Assembly (NCBI GenBank): GCA_003576705.1
Contig: QOZS01000021.1
Span: forward strand, 1 to 64,000
From: Desertibaculum subflavum
GTDB taxonomy: Bacteria > Pseudomonadota > Alphaproteobacteria > Ferrovibrionales > Ferrovibrionaceae
Direction of reading: 5' to 3'
DNA: 64,000 bases
Shown here: positions 47,381 to 55,477 of the stretch, one piece after another
Position numbering within the stretch: the first letter of the stretch is position 1
Layout of the letters: each line of letters opens with the position of its first letter
Notes under the pieces: generated by a model
The model's input: the letters and a program-made list of their open reading frames with translations, nothing else
Database searches by the model: none
Told to the model about the DNA's origin: nothing
Position numbers and translations under genes: made by a program

Positions 47381-47414
47381 AAAAGCAAAGAGCCCGGCCT
47401 TGACAGCCGGGCTC
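47381..47414 (-). terminator. Rho-independent terminator after the phasin gene
   Basis: A 9-bp stem (GAGCCCGGC at 47390-47398 paired with 47406-47414) has a 7-base loop. It is followed on the minus strand by TTTGCTTTT (47389-47381). It lies about 50 bp past the phasin stop. Confidence 0.82.
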
Positions 47415-47461
47415 CGCAACCACGCGAACTCAGGACTGAAATCGGGCTGATGCCCCCTGGC

Positions 47462-47965
47462 TTACGCCGCCAGCGGCTTGCCGAACTTCTCCACCGCCAG
47501 CTTGAAGCGGGCGCCGACCGGCTCGATCGCTTCCTGCACGGCCTTCTGGCCCATCTCGCCCATCTTGGTCGAATGCGCGACCAGGGTCTCGACCGAGTCC
47601 TTCACGAAGCCGGTCTGGATGTCGAGCAGCTCCTTCAGCGTCTTGGCCGTCATCGCGGCCTTCGCGGCGGCGACGCCCTCGTCGACCCGGGCCTTGGAGA
47701 AGGCCACCATCTCGGCGCTCAGCGCCTCGAAGGCCTTGGCGGTCCTGGTCGACGTCTGCACCATCATCTCGACGGTCTCCTGATTGAACGCCGTCAGCTC
47801 GCCGAAGCTCTTGGTCGCCGCGTCGAAACGCTCTTTGCCCATGGAATAAGCCTTGGTTGCGGCCTCTTCGCCGGCCTTCATCGCGGCCTCGATGGCATCC
47901 TTGCCCACGGTCATCGCTTCGTCGCCGAACTTCGCGGCGTCCGCCGCCTTCGCCTTCACAGCCAT
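47462..47965 (-). CDS. Phasin family protein
   Basis: Amphipathic alpha-helical protein of 167 residues, Ala/Lys/Glu-rich, with the phasin core AYSMGKERFDAATKSFGELTAFNQETVEMMVQTSTRTAKAFEALSAEMVAFSKARVDEGVAAAKAAMTAKTLKELLDIQTGFVKDSVETLVAHSTKMGEM. The motif L-x-x-x-Q-x-x-F-x-x-x is typical. Phasins coat polyhydroxyalkanoate granules. The ATG at 47965 follows GGAGGATCG. A PhaR-type palindrome lies upstream. There is no PHA synthase gene in the window. Confidence 0.92.
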   Translation of the reverse strand: MAVKAKAADAAKFGDEAMTVGKDAIEAAMKAGEEAATKAYSMGKERFDAATKSFGELTAFNQETVEMMVQTSTRTAKAFEALSAEMVAFSKARVDEGVAAAKAAMTAKTLKELLDIQTGFVKDSVETLVAHSTKMGEMGQKAVQEAIEPVGARFKLAVEKFGKPLAA

Positions 47966-48020
47966 AGATCGATCCTCCGTTGCGCTGGTTGCGCGTTGCA
48001 AATCTGGTCGCCTTGTCCAT

Positions 48021-48035
48021 TGCTGCAATGCAGCA
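48021..48035. promoter_or_regulatory. Putative PhaR operator upstream of the phasin gene
   Basis: TGCTGCA-A-TGCAGCA is a perfect 7+1+7 dyad containing CTGC-AAT-GCAG, which fits the CTGC-N3-4-GCAG motif known for the PHA regulator PhaR. It lies about 56-70 bp before the phasin ATG. The rest of the 308-bp gap 47966-48273 shows only further CTGC runs (for example near 48078) and no gene. Confidence 0.65.
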
Positions 48036-48273
48036 TGGCGCATAATTAAGCTTTCTGCTGCGCCGCGTCAAGGGGAATTGCTGCGCTGCACAAGAGAATT
48101 TTGGAAGCGGCTGAGAAACACTCCAAATTCAGGGTGTTAACCATGAGAATGCCGATGCGGTCGCTGATTCGGGCGAGCCGGCCGACCCGGCGGCGATCAC
48201 GTCTCCGCCGCCTGCAGGGCGCCGCACAAGGCATCTGATGTTGCGATGCACAATGCCGCGTCGCAGGCGCCCG

Positions 48274-48996
48274 CTAAAGCCGGGGGCCGACGCGCAGGCC
48301 GTTCTCGCCGAGCTGCAGCTGGAAATGGTCGCGATCGGTCATCGGGTCGTGCCGACGGAACGGGCCGAGCGCTATGTCGCGCGGCGCACGCAACGCGATC
48401 CCGGTCGCATCGAGGCGCTGCAGAAGGGGCGGGAAGGGCAGCCGGCGCAGGTCCTGGTCGCCGCCCTGCCAGGCGGCGAAGCGGAACTTGCCGTCGCGGC
48501 AGGCGGCGGCGACCCAATAATATGCGTCGGAGCGCAGGAACTGGCCCGGACGCATGCGCGGGCCGGCGACCGCCTGGTCCAGCGCGGCCGCCAGCTGGTC
48601 GAACTCGGCCGGGGTGATCGGGCTGTCGGCGCGATCGCCGCGCCACGGACGCAGCGGGTCGTACACGTTGATCGTCGCCACGTCCCCTTGCCCCAGCACC
48701 CGGGCTTCCACCGTGCCGGCCCGGCCGCCGAAGCCTGGGCGCACTTCGTAGGTCCGGACCTGATCGTGCCACTGCGCATTGTAGACAAAACGCATGGCAT
48801 CCGGCCCGCCGGCGTTGCAGCTGCTTCGGATATCGTCGCCACCCAGATAGCTGAACCAAGTGAAACTGCGGGTCAGCGGATTGTCGTCGGGGCCGGCAGC
48901 GGCACAGCCCAACAAGAACAAGACGAGAATTGCTGTCGAGTACGAGGCGGCGCGCCGACAGAACTGGTTAATCGATGTTTGCATGTGGTGAATCAT
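48274..48996 (-). CDS. Putative lipoprotein
   Basis: Protein of 240 residues with a lipobox LLGC (Cys at residue 31), after a hydrophobic stretch ILVLFLLG. Signal peptidase II cleavage and lipidation at this Cys are predicted. The mature part contains FTWFSYLGGDDIRSSCNAGGPDAMRFVYNAQWHDQVRTYEV and SPITPAEFDQLAAALDQAVAGP, a pattern I do not recognise as a named family. The start is uncertain: ATG 48996 and ATG 48984 both precede the signal, and neither has a strong ribosome-binding site. It is divergent from dacA-like across 143 bp. Confidence 0.68.
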   Translation of the reverse strand: MIHHMQTSINQFCRRAASYSTAILVLFLLGCAAAGPDDNPLTRSFTWFSYLGGDDIRSSCNAGGPDAMRFVYNAQWHDQVRTYEVRPGFGGRAGTVEARVLGQGDVATINVYDPLRPWRGDRADSPITPAEFDQLAAALDQAVAGPRMRPGQFLRSDAYYWVAAACRDGKFRFAAWQGGDQDLRRLPFPPLLQRLDATGIALRAPRDIALGPFRRHDPMTDRDHFQLQLGENGLRVGPRL

Positions 48997-49139
48997 TGGG
49001 GTTTTCTTAAGGATGTAAGCGGATATTGGCTGGACAGCCGATTCCGGCAACCTTAGCCTTTGGTCATTGATCGAGGCGCGATTCGCTGTGCGGGAAGCCA
49101 TCGGCGGAATGCTGCCACGGATTAAGGGGGAACCCTAGT

Positions 49140-50318
49140 ATGCGTCGTTTGATGGTGGCCTTGCTGGTTACGTTGCTGGCCGCTTCCGGCGCCTGGGCGA
49201 AAAGCGCGCCCTCCAAAAAGTCCTCCGCGCGGCCTCAAGTCGACAATCGCACCGCTTCGATCCTGATCGACGCGGAGACCGGCGCGGTTCTGCATGGCGA
49301 CCGGGAGGACGAGCTCCGCTATCCCGCCTCGCTGACCAAGATCATGACGCTCTACCTCGTGTTCGAGGCCTTGGAAAGCGGCCGGCTCAAATTGCATCAG
49401 CGCCTGCACGTATCCGGCTTCGCGGCGGGGCAGGAGCCGTCGAAGCTCGGCCTCAAGCCGGGCGAGACGATCACCGTGGAAGCCGCCATCCTCGGCGTGG
49501 TGACCAAGTCCGCCAACGATGCGGCGGTGGTGCTGGCCGAAGGCGTGGCGCGGTCGGAAAGCGCTTTCGCCGAACTGATGACGGCGAAGGCGCGCGAGCT
49601 CGGCATGTCGAGCACCGTTTTCCAGAACGCCTCCGGACTGCCCAACTCCGCGCAGCAGACGACCGCGCGCGACATGGCGGCGCTCGGCGCGGCGATGGTG
49701 CGCGACCATCCCCGCTACTACCCCTACTTCTCGCGCGAAAGCTTTTCCTTCGACGGCGTGGCGCACGCCAATCACAACAAGCTGCTGAGCCGGTACGATG
49801 GCGTCGACGGCATCAAGACCGGCTTCATCCGCGCGAGCGGTTTCAACCTGGTCGCCTCCGCCGTGCGCGATGGTCGGCGCCTGGTCGGCGTGGTGTTCGG
49901 CGGCAACACGGCCTCGGTGCGCGACGCCCAGATGGTCAAGTTGCTGGATGCCGGGTTCCGCGATTCCTCGACCATGGTCGCCGGCAATTCCAGCAAGCTG
50001 CGGGCCGTGGTCGCCCGGGCGGCCAAGGCGGTGAATCCGATTTCCACCGCCCAGGCGGCGACCGACGAGAAGGCGTCGGGTCGTGGCGGTTACGCGGTCC
50101 AGGTCGGCGCGTTCGGCCGCGCCCAGGCCGCCGAACAGGTGGCGCGCAAGGCGGCGAAGCTGGTGCCGCAGCTGGACGAGAAGGATGCCTATGTCGACCG
50201 CGACGGGCGCAGCAAGTATTTCCGGGCCCGGGTCGGCGGTCTCTCGCTGAACGAGGCGCGTGAGGCCTGCCGCGTCCTCAAGTCCAAGGGCCAGGACTGC
50301 CTCGTCGTCGGCACCTGA
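49140..50318 (+). CDS. D-alanyl-D-alanine carboxypeptidase with C-terminal SPOR domain
   Basis: Penicillin-binding protein of the DacA/S11 family (392 aa). A signal peptide is cleaved after ASGAWA (residue 20). The serine-peptidase motifs are SLTK (S64-K67), SAN (S124-N126) and KTG (K226-G228), so the active site is complete. Residues about 310-392 form a SPOR domain (GYAVQVGAFGRAQAAEQVARKAAKL, then YFRARVGGLSLNEAREACRVLKSKGQDCLVV), which binds denuded glycan at the septum. It removes the terminal D-Ala from peptidoglycan stem peptides. Confidence 0.95.
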   Translation: MRRLMVALLVTLLAASGAWAKSAPSKKSSARPQVDNRTASILIDAETGAVLHGDREDELRYPASLTKIMTLYLVFEALESGRLKLHQRLHVSGFAAGQEPSKLGLKPGETITVEAAILGVVTKSANDAAVVLAEGVARSESAFAELMTAKARELGMSSTVFQNASGLPNSAQQTTARDMAALGAAMVRDHPRYYPYFSRESFSFDGVAHANHNKLLSRYDGVDGIKTGFIRASGFNLVASAVRDGRRLVGVVFGGNTASVRDAQMVKLLDAGFRDSSTMVAGNSSKLRAVVARAAKAVNPISTAQAATDEKASGRGGYAVQVGAFGRAQAAEQVARKAAKLVPQLDEKDAYVDRDGRSKYFRARVGGLSLNEAREACRVLKSKGQDCLVVGT

Positions 50319-50345
50319 CGGTTCGCTGATCTCCCGATAGCCGGT

Positions 50346-51293
50346 TCAGAGCGCGACGGCGAGTTTTGCCGCCAAGGTCGCGTTGTCCAGCGCCAATGCG
50401 CGGTTGACTGCCTGGCTGCGGCCGCCGGAGAAGCGATTGAGCGCGGCCAGCAGATGGGGCGTCACGCGCTGGCCGCTGACGCCTTCGCGGCCGGCCGATT
50501 GCAGGGCCGCCTCGATCCAGCCGGACAACTCCGCCCAGGGGACGGCAATTGCGGCGGGAGGGGGATTGCACACCAGCATGGCCGTGCCGGCGACATGTAG
50601 ATGGGCCCGGACCGCCGCAGCGAGCGGCGCGATGCCGTCCACCCGGTGCGCAAGCGGCAGGCCGCTTTCGCGGCTGTGGAAAGCCGGGAATTCCGCCGTG
50701 CCGTAACCGATGACGCCGATGCCGAGCGTTTCCAGCATCTCGACGGTCGCCGGCAGGTCGAGGATCGACTTCGCGCCCGCCGTGACCACGGCGATCGTGG
50801 TGCGGCCGAGTTCAGCCAGATCCGCCGAAATGTCGGGAGGCCCGCTGTCGTTCGGCAGGCGGCGATGCACGCCGCCGATCCCGCCCGTCGCGAAGACCTT
50901 GATCCCGGCGAGCGCGGCGATCCGCGCCGTGGCGGCGACCGTGGTTCCGGCGGTGACGCCGGCGGCGATCAATGGGCCGAGGTCGCGGGCCGAGGCCTTG
51001 GCGAGATTCCCCCTTACCAGAAGGTCGAGCGCATCGGCATCGAGGCCGACGCGGAGCTCGCCGCTGATCACGGCAATCATGGCGGGAACGGCGCCCGCGG
51101 CGGTCACGGTCGCCGCAAGCTCGTCGGCCAAGGCGCGGTTCTGCGGCGGCGGGAAGCCGTGCGCGATGATGCTGGATTCCAGCGCCACCACCGGCCTGCC
51201 GGCCGCCAACGCATCGGCGACGGCGGGCGCGAGGTGAACCAACGGGGAGGGCGACATGGCCGGCATGATAGCCGGCCGGTTGTGCGATCTCAC
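50346..51293 (-). CDS. psuG: Pseudouridine-5'-phosphate glycosidase
   Basis: PsuG (315 aa from the GTG) cleaves pseudouridine 5'-phosphate to uracil and ribose 5-phosphate. Markers are VVALESSIIAHGFPPPQN, AMIAVISGELRVGLDADAL, ATGGIGGVHR, VVTAGAKSILDLPATVEMLETLGIGVIGYGT (the Lys is the Schiff-base residue) and FSGGRSQAVNRAL. The start is open: GTG 51293 overlaps the HyfI-like stop and has GAGGG upstream, while ATG 51266 or 51257 would fit the family N-terminus better. The kinase partner psuK is not adjacent. It is transcribed in the same direction as the Ehr cluster. Confidence 0.9.
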   Translation of the reverse strand: MRSHNRPAIMPAMSPSPLVHLAPAVADALAAGRPVVALESSIIAHGFPPPQNRALADELAATVTAAGAVPAMIAVISGELRVGLDADALDLLVRGNLAKASARDLGPLIAAGVTAGTTVAATARIAALAGIKVFATGGIGGVHRRLPNDSGPPDISADLAELGRTTIAVVTAGAKSILDLPATVEMLETLGIGVIGYGTAEFPAFHSRESGLPLAHRVDGIAPLAAAVRAHLHVAGTAMLVCNPPPAAIAVPWAELSGWIEAALQSAGREGVSGQRVTPHLLAALNRFSGGRSQAVNRALALDNATLAAKLAVAL

Positions 51294-51823
51294 GCGCTGC
51301 GGCCGCCCTCGCCGACACGGTCGAGCAGGGCGAGAAGGCCCTGCAGCAAGGCGTTCGGATTTGGCGGGCAGCCGCGGATGTGCAGGTCGACCGGCACCAC
51401 CCTCGCCACGCCGCCGACCACGGCATAGCTGCCGGCGAAGCAGCCGCCGTCAACCGCGCAGTCGCCGACGGCGACCACCCATTTCGGGTCCGGCGTTGCC
51501 TGAAAGGTGCGCTCGAGAGCGTCGCGCATGTTGGCGGTTACCGGGCCGGTAACCAGCAGCACGTCGGCGTGCCGCGGCGACGCGACGAAGCGGATGCCGA
51601 AGCGCTCCAGATCGTAGAAGGCGTTGTTGAGCGCATGAATCTCGAGTTCGCAGCCGTTGCAGGAGCCCGCATCCACCTCACGGATCGACAGGCTGTGGCC
51701 GAGGCGCCGCCGGGCAGACCGGTCGACCGCCTGGGCCAGCTCGCGCAGCGCGGCGTCGTCGGTGGGGGGCCGGGGTTCGGTCACCGGCGCCCGGAACATT
51801 CCGCTGAACAGGAGCTTGCGCAT
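51290..51823 (-). CDS. HyfI/NuoB-like small subunit of an Ehr-type complex
   Basis: Iron-sulfur protein of 177 residues homologous to HyfI/HycG and NuoB, which bind the cluster nearest the catalytic or quinone site. Cysteines are at CNGC, VGDCAVDGGCF and IRGCPPNPNALLQGL, arranged as in the four-Cys [4Fe-4S] ligands of the family. The N-terminus MRKLLFSGMFRAPVTEP is typical of HyfI-like proteins. It is the last Ehr-type gene, 12 bp after the large-subunit gene. It pairs with the Cys-less large subunit, so the role of its cluster is unclear. Confidence 0.88.
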   Translation of the reverse strand: MRKLLFSGMFRAPVTEPRPPTDDAALRELAQAVDRSARRRLGHSLSIREVDAGSCNGCELEIHALNNAFYDLERFGIRFVASPRHADVLLVTGPVTANMRDALERTFQATPDPKWVVAVGDCAVDGGCFAGSYAVVGGVARVVPVDLHIRGCPPNPNALLQGLLALLDRVGEGGRSA

Positions 51824-51835
51824 GACCGGCTGCCC

Positions 51836-53347
51836 TCAGAGATCGTGGCCGGAATAGGAACAGTTGAACGACTTGTTGCAGAGCGGGAAGTCGGCGACGA
51901 TGTTGCCGTGGATCGCCGCCTCCAGCAGCGGCCACTGGAACCACGACGGATCTCGCAAGTGGCAGCGCGCGACGGTGCCGTCGGCCGCGAGTCGAAGCCA
52001 GACCAGCACGTCGCCGCGGAAGCTTTCGGTCAGTGCCATGCCCTCGCAGGGTTCACTTGGTGGGGTGGGCTCCGCGCGTAGCGGTCCCTCCGGCAGCTGG
52101 TGCAGGATCTGCTCGAGCAGCGACAGGCTCTGCTCGGCCTCGCGGATGCGGACCCAGACACGAGCATCGACATCGCCGGCATCCAGGCTAGGCACATCGA
52201 AGCGGAGGGTGTCGTAGGGCGGATAGCCGGGCGTGCGGCGGGCGTCGAAGCTGCGGCCGGAGGCCCGACCGACATAGCCGCCGGCGGCATATTGGCGCGC
52301 GAGCGCGGCCGACAGGATGCCGGTGCCGACCGTTCGGTCCTGCAGCGACGCCGTGTTGTCGTAAAGCTCGGTCAGGGCCGGGAAGCGGGCGCGGCATTCG
52401 GCGATCAACGCCCGCAGGGCCGCCACGCCTGAATTGGCGAGATCGACCGCGACACCCCCGGGCAGAATGCGGTCGCGCATCAGCCGGTGGCCGAAACAGG
52501 CATCGGCGGCGCGCAGCACGCGCTCGCGCAGGATGCCGCAATGCGCATGCATCAGGGTGAAGGAGGCGTCGTTGCAGATGGCGCCGATATCGCCGAAATG
52601 ATTAGCCAGCCGCTCCAGCTCCGCCATGAGCGCGCGCAGCCATTGCGCGCGCGGCGGTGCCGTCGCGCCGGTCGCCGCCTCGGCGGCTCGGGCGAAGGCG
52701 AGGGCATAGGCCACCGTGCTGTCGCCGGAGGTGCGCCCCGCAAGCGCCGCGGCGCGGTCAAGGTCGGCGCCGGCCATCAGCCCCTCGATGCCCTTGTGTA
52801 CGTAGCCGAGCCGCTGCTCAAGGCGGACCACGGTCTCGCCGCTGGCGGTGAAGCGGAAATGGCCGGGCTCGATGATGCCGGCATGCACCGGGCCGACCGG
52901 GATCTGGTGCAGGCCCTCGCCCTCGCCCGGCAGGAACACGTAGGACGGCGCCGGCTCGGTCGCCTCGGTGCGGGCGGCCAGCGGGTGGCGCAGGCCCCAG
53001 CCGCCGTGATCGAGCCAGGGCCGGATGTCGGGCAAGCCGAGCGGCTGCAGGCCGAACAGGTCGCGCGCGGCGCGCTCGAGGCGCAGCGCCGGCGGATGGC
53101 GCTGTCCGATTGAAGGATAGCGCCCATCGGCGCAATCGAGGCTGACGACGCCGATCCCGCCGGTGCCGTCGAGCAGCGCCATGTGCACCGCCCCGGCCTC
53201 GCCCCAGAGGCCGAGCAGGGTCCAGTCGCCGTCGCTCAGGCGGCCGGCTGCGGCGTTCCAGGCCGCTGCATCGACCACGGTGCGCGGCCAAGGCCGGTGC
53301 CGTGCCACCGGGCGGCCTTGCCGCATCAGCTCGTCGAGGGTCGGCAC
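51836..53347 (-). CDS. HyfG/NuoCD-like large subunit lacking [NiFe] ligands
   Basis: Protein of 503 residues with a NuoC-like N-terminal part (about 1-150) and a NuoD/HyfG-like large subunit. The motif after RLGYVHKGIEGLMAGADLDRA reads GRTSGDSTVAYALAFARAAE, where [NiFe] hydrogenases have R-x-C-G-x-C. The C-terminus reads DFPLCNKSFNCSYSGHDL instead of DPCxxC. Both Ni-ligand pairs are therefore lost, and there is no proteolytically removed tail of the usual kind. The GTG at 53347 follows AGGAGGAG by 6 nt. It belongs to the Ehr subgroup rather than active hydrogenases. Confidence 0.9.
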   Translation of the reverse strand: MPTLDELMRQGRPVARHRPWPRTVVDAAAWNAAAGRLSDGDWTLLGLWGEAGAVHMALLDGTGGIGVVSLDCADGRYPSIGQRHPPALRLERAARDLFGLQPLGLPDIRPWLDHGGWGLRHPLAARTEATEPAPSYVFLPGEGEGLHQIPVGPVHAGIIEPGHFRFTASGETVVRLEQRLGYVHKGIEGLMAGADLDRAAALAGRTSGDSTVAYALAFARAAEAATGATAPPRAQWLRALMAELERLANHFGDIGAICNDASFTLMHAHCGILRERVLRAADACFGHRLMRDRILPGGVAVDLANSGVAALRALIAECRARFPALTELYDNTASLQDRTVGTGILSAALARQYAAGGYVGRASGRSFDARRTPGYPPYDTLRFDVPSLDAGDVDARVWVRIREAEQSLSLLEQILHQLPEGPLRAEPTPPSEPCEGMALTESFRGDVLVWLRLAADGTVARCHLRDPSWFQWPLLEAAIHGNIVADFPLCNKSFNCSYSGHDL

Positions 53348-53366
53348 TGCAGGCTCCTCCTCGCGA

Positions 53367-54818
53367 TCATCCGAGCACGCGAGCGACGTGCTGGAACCAG
53401 ACCACCAGCGGCGGCGGCAGATAGAGGCCGGCGCCCAACACCAGCGCGAGATGCGCGTACATCGGCACATAGGACGCTTCCGCCGGCGCTGCGCTGCCCT
53501 TCGGCTCGCCGAAGGCGATGCTGCTGAGGCGCAGCAGCAGGGCGCCGAAGGCGACCAGCAGGCCGAACACCAGAGGTATGGCGAGCAGCGGCTGGCGGGC
53601 GAAGGTCGAGCTGACCAGCAGGAACTCGCTCATGAAGATGCCGAGCGGCGGCAGGCCGGCGATGGCGACGACGCCGATGACGAGGCCCCAGCCGAGCCAG
53701 GGATGCGTTTCAGTCAGGCCGCGGATCTCGGCGATCTTCTGCGTGCCCTTGATCTGCGCGATATGGCCGACGGCATAGAAGATCGCCGACTTGGTCAGGC
53801 TGTGCATCACCATGTGCAGCAGGCCGGCGAAATTGGCGAGCGGGCCCCCCATGCCGAAGGCGAAGGTGATGATGCCCATATGCTCGATCGAGGAATAGGC
53901 GAACATGCGCTTGATGTCGCGCCGGCGGTACAGCATGAAGCCGGCGAAGATCAGCGAGGTCAGACCCATGCTGATCATCAGCGGCCCGGGCGCGATGGCA
54001 TCCGGGCTCTGCGCCAGCAGCATCTTGAAGCGCAGCACGGCATAGAGCGCGACGTTGAGCAGCAGGCCCGACAGCACCGCCGAGATCGGCGTCGGGCCCT
54101 CGGCATGGGCGTCCGGCAGCCAGGCATGCAGCGGCGCGAGGCCGACCTTGGTGCCGTAGCCGAGCAGCAGGAACACGAAGGCGAGGTTGAGCAGGGCCGG
54201 ATCGAAGGCGGCGACGTGCTCGATCAGCACCGTCCAAATCATGGCGTCGAGGCCCTCGCCGATCGCCGGCCGCGCCGCCATGTAGACTAGGATGGTGCCG
54301 AACAGCGCGAGCGCGATGCCGACGCTGCCCAGGATGAAATACTTCCAGGCCGCCTCCAGCGCCTCATGGGTGCGGTAGATGCCCACCATCAGGACGGTGG
54401 TGAGGGTGGCGAGCTCGACCGCCACCCACATCAGTCCGATATTGTTCGACACCAGTGCCAGGTTCATGCCGAACATCATCACCTGGTACATCGCGTGGTA
54501 GAATCGCAGGTGGGCCGGCGTTAGCCGTCCGGTCTCCAGCTCGTGCCCGATATAGCTGGCGCTGAACACGCTGGTGGTGAAGCCGACGAAGGTGTTCAGC
54601 ACGATGAAGACGATGTTGAGGTCGTCGACGAACAGAAACTGGCCGACGGGCGGCCGCTCGCTGACGAACAGCGAAAGCGCGGCGAACAGGGTGAGCAGGC
54701 TGGCGCCGACATTGAGCCGGGCGGAGAAACGATAGCCGGGCAGCACCGCCAGCAGCGCCGCCGCCGCGATCGGCAGCAGCAGCACCAGGGTGACGGCGTC
54801 GAGGGCGGCGAGGCTCAT
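53367..54818 (-). CDS. HyfF-like antiporter-type membrane subunit (NuoN/NuoM-like)
   Basis: Membrane protein of 483 residues with about 13-14 transmembrane helices. Antiporter-like motifs are visible: the Glu in LMWVAVELATLTTVLMVGIY and the Lys/His region GYGTKVGLAPLHAWLPDAHAEGPTPISAVLSGLLLNVALYAVLRF, plus FAYSSIEHMGIITFAFGMGG. These residues form the proton channel in complex I-type subunits. It starts overlapping the HyfE-like gene by 4 bp (ATGA) and is the second ion-translocating subunit besides HyfB. Confidence 0.92.
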   Translation of the reverse strand: MSLAALDAVTLVLLLPIAAAALLAVLPGYRFSARLNVGASLLTLFAALSLFVSERPPVGQFLFVDDLNIVFIVLNTFVGFTTSVFSASYIGHELETGRLTPAHLRFYHAMYQVMMFGMNLALVSNNIGLMWVAVELATLTTVLMVGIYRTHEALEAAWKYFILGSVGIALALFGTILVYMAARPAIGEGLDAMIWTVLIEHVAAFDPALLNLAFVFLLLGYGTKVGLAPLHAWLPDAHAEGPTPISAVLSGLLLNVALYAVLRFKMLLAQSPDAIAPGPLMISMGLTSLIFAGFMLYRRRDIKRMFAYSSIEHMGIITFAFGMGGPLANFAGLLHMVMHSLTKSAIFYAVGHIAQIKGTQKIAEIRGLTETHPWLGWGLVIGVVAIAGLPPLGIFMSEFLLVSSTFARQPLLAIPLVFGLLVAFGALLLRLSSIAFGEPKGSAAPAEASYVPMYAHLALVLGAGLYLPPPLVVWFQHVARVLG

Positions 54819-55477
54819 TTGCGCTCGCCCCGGAAGTCGTCGAGCGCGCCGATATCGACGGTGTCGAAGCGCTCGCGGATGCGGAACAGGAAGATGCCGA
54901 TCACAATGAAGGCGATCAGCACCGAGAAGGCGACGCTGATCTCGACCACCAGCGGCATGCCCTTGGCGCCGGTAGCGGCCAGGATCAGGCCGTTCTCCAG
55001 CGACATGAAGCCGATCACCTGGCTGACCGCATTGCGCCGCGTCACCATCATCAGGAGGCCGAGCAGCACGACGGAGAGCGCGAAGGCGAGGTCCTCGCGG
55101 GCCAGCGGATCGGCCTCGGGCGTGACGCGCAGCATGACCACCATGGAGAGCGCGACCAGGCCCATGCCGGCCAGCATGGTCGGCCCCATGCCGACTACCG
55201 TCTCCACTTGGCGATGGATACCGAGGCGCTGGATGATGCGGTGCAGCGCCACCGGGATGACGATCGCCTTGAACCCCAGCGCGATCGCCGCCGTCACGTA
55301 GAGATGCGGCGCCGCCTGCACCAGCGCCTGCCAGGCGACTGAGAGCGCCAGCACGAAGGCATGCAGCGCGAAGATGTTGAGCAGCGCATAGAGCCGGTCC
55401 TGGTAGAGCAGCATGAAGCTGACCAGCACCAGGCCGCCGGCGAACAGATGGGCGATATCGAAGATGAGGCCGTCCAT
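54815..55477 (-). CDS. HyfE-like membrane subunit
   Basis: Protein of 220 residues with about six or seven transmembrane helices, resembling HyfE, with a NuoK-like core. Segments include FDIAHLFAGGLVLVSFMLLYQDRLYALLNIFALHAFVLALSVAWQALV, GFKAIVIPVALHRIIQRLG, and the NuoK-like QVIGFMSLENGLILAATGAKGMPLVVEISVAFSVLIAFIVIGIFLFRI, with the buried Glu in SLENG. It abuts the HyfC-like gene by 1 bp and overlaps the HyfF-like gene by 4 bp. Confidence 0.88.
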   Translation of the reverse strand: MDGLIFDIAHLFAGGLVLVSFMLLYQDRLYALLNIFALHAFVLALSVAWQALVQAAPHLYVTAAIALGFKAIVIPVALHRIIQRLGIHRQVETVVGMGPTMLAGMGLVALSMVVMLRVTPEADPLAREDLAFALSVVLLGLLMMVTRRNAVSQVIGFMSLENGLILAATGAKGMPLVVEISVAFSVLIAFIVIGIFLFRIRERFDTVDIGALDDFRGERK

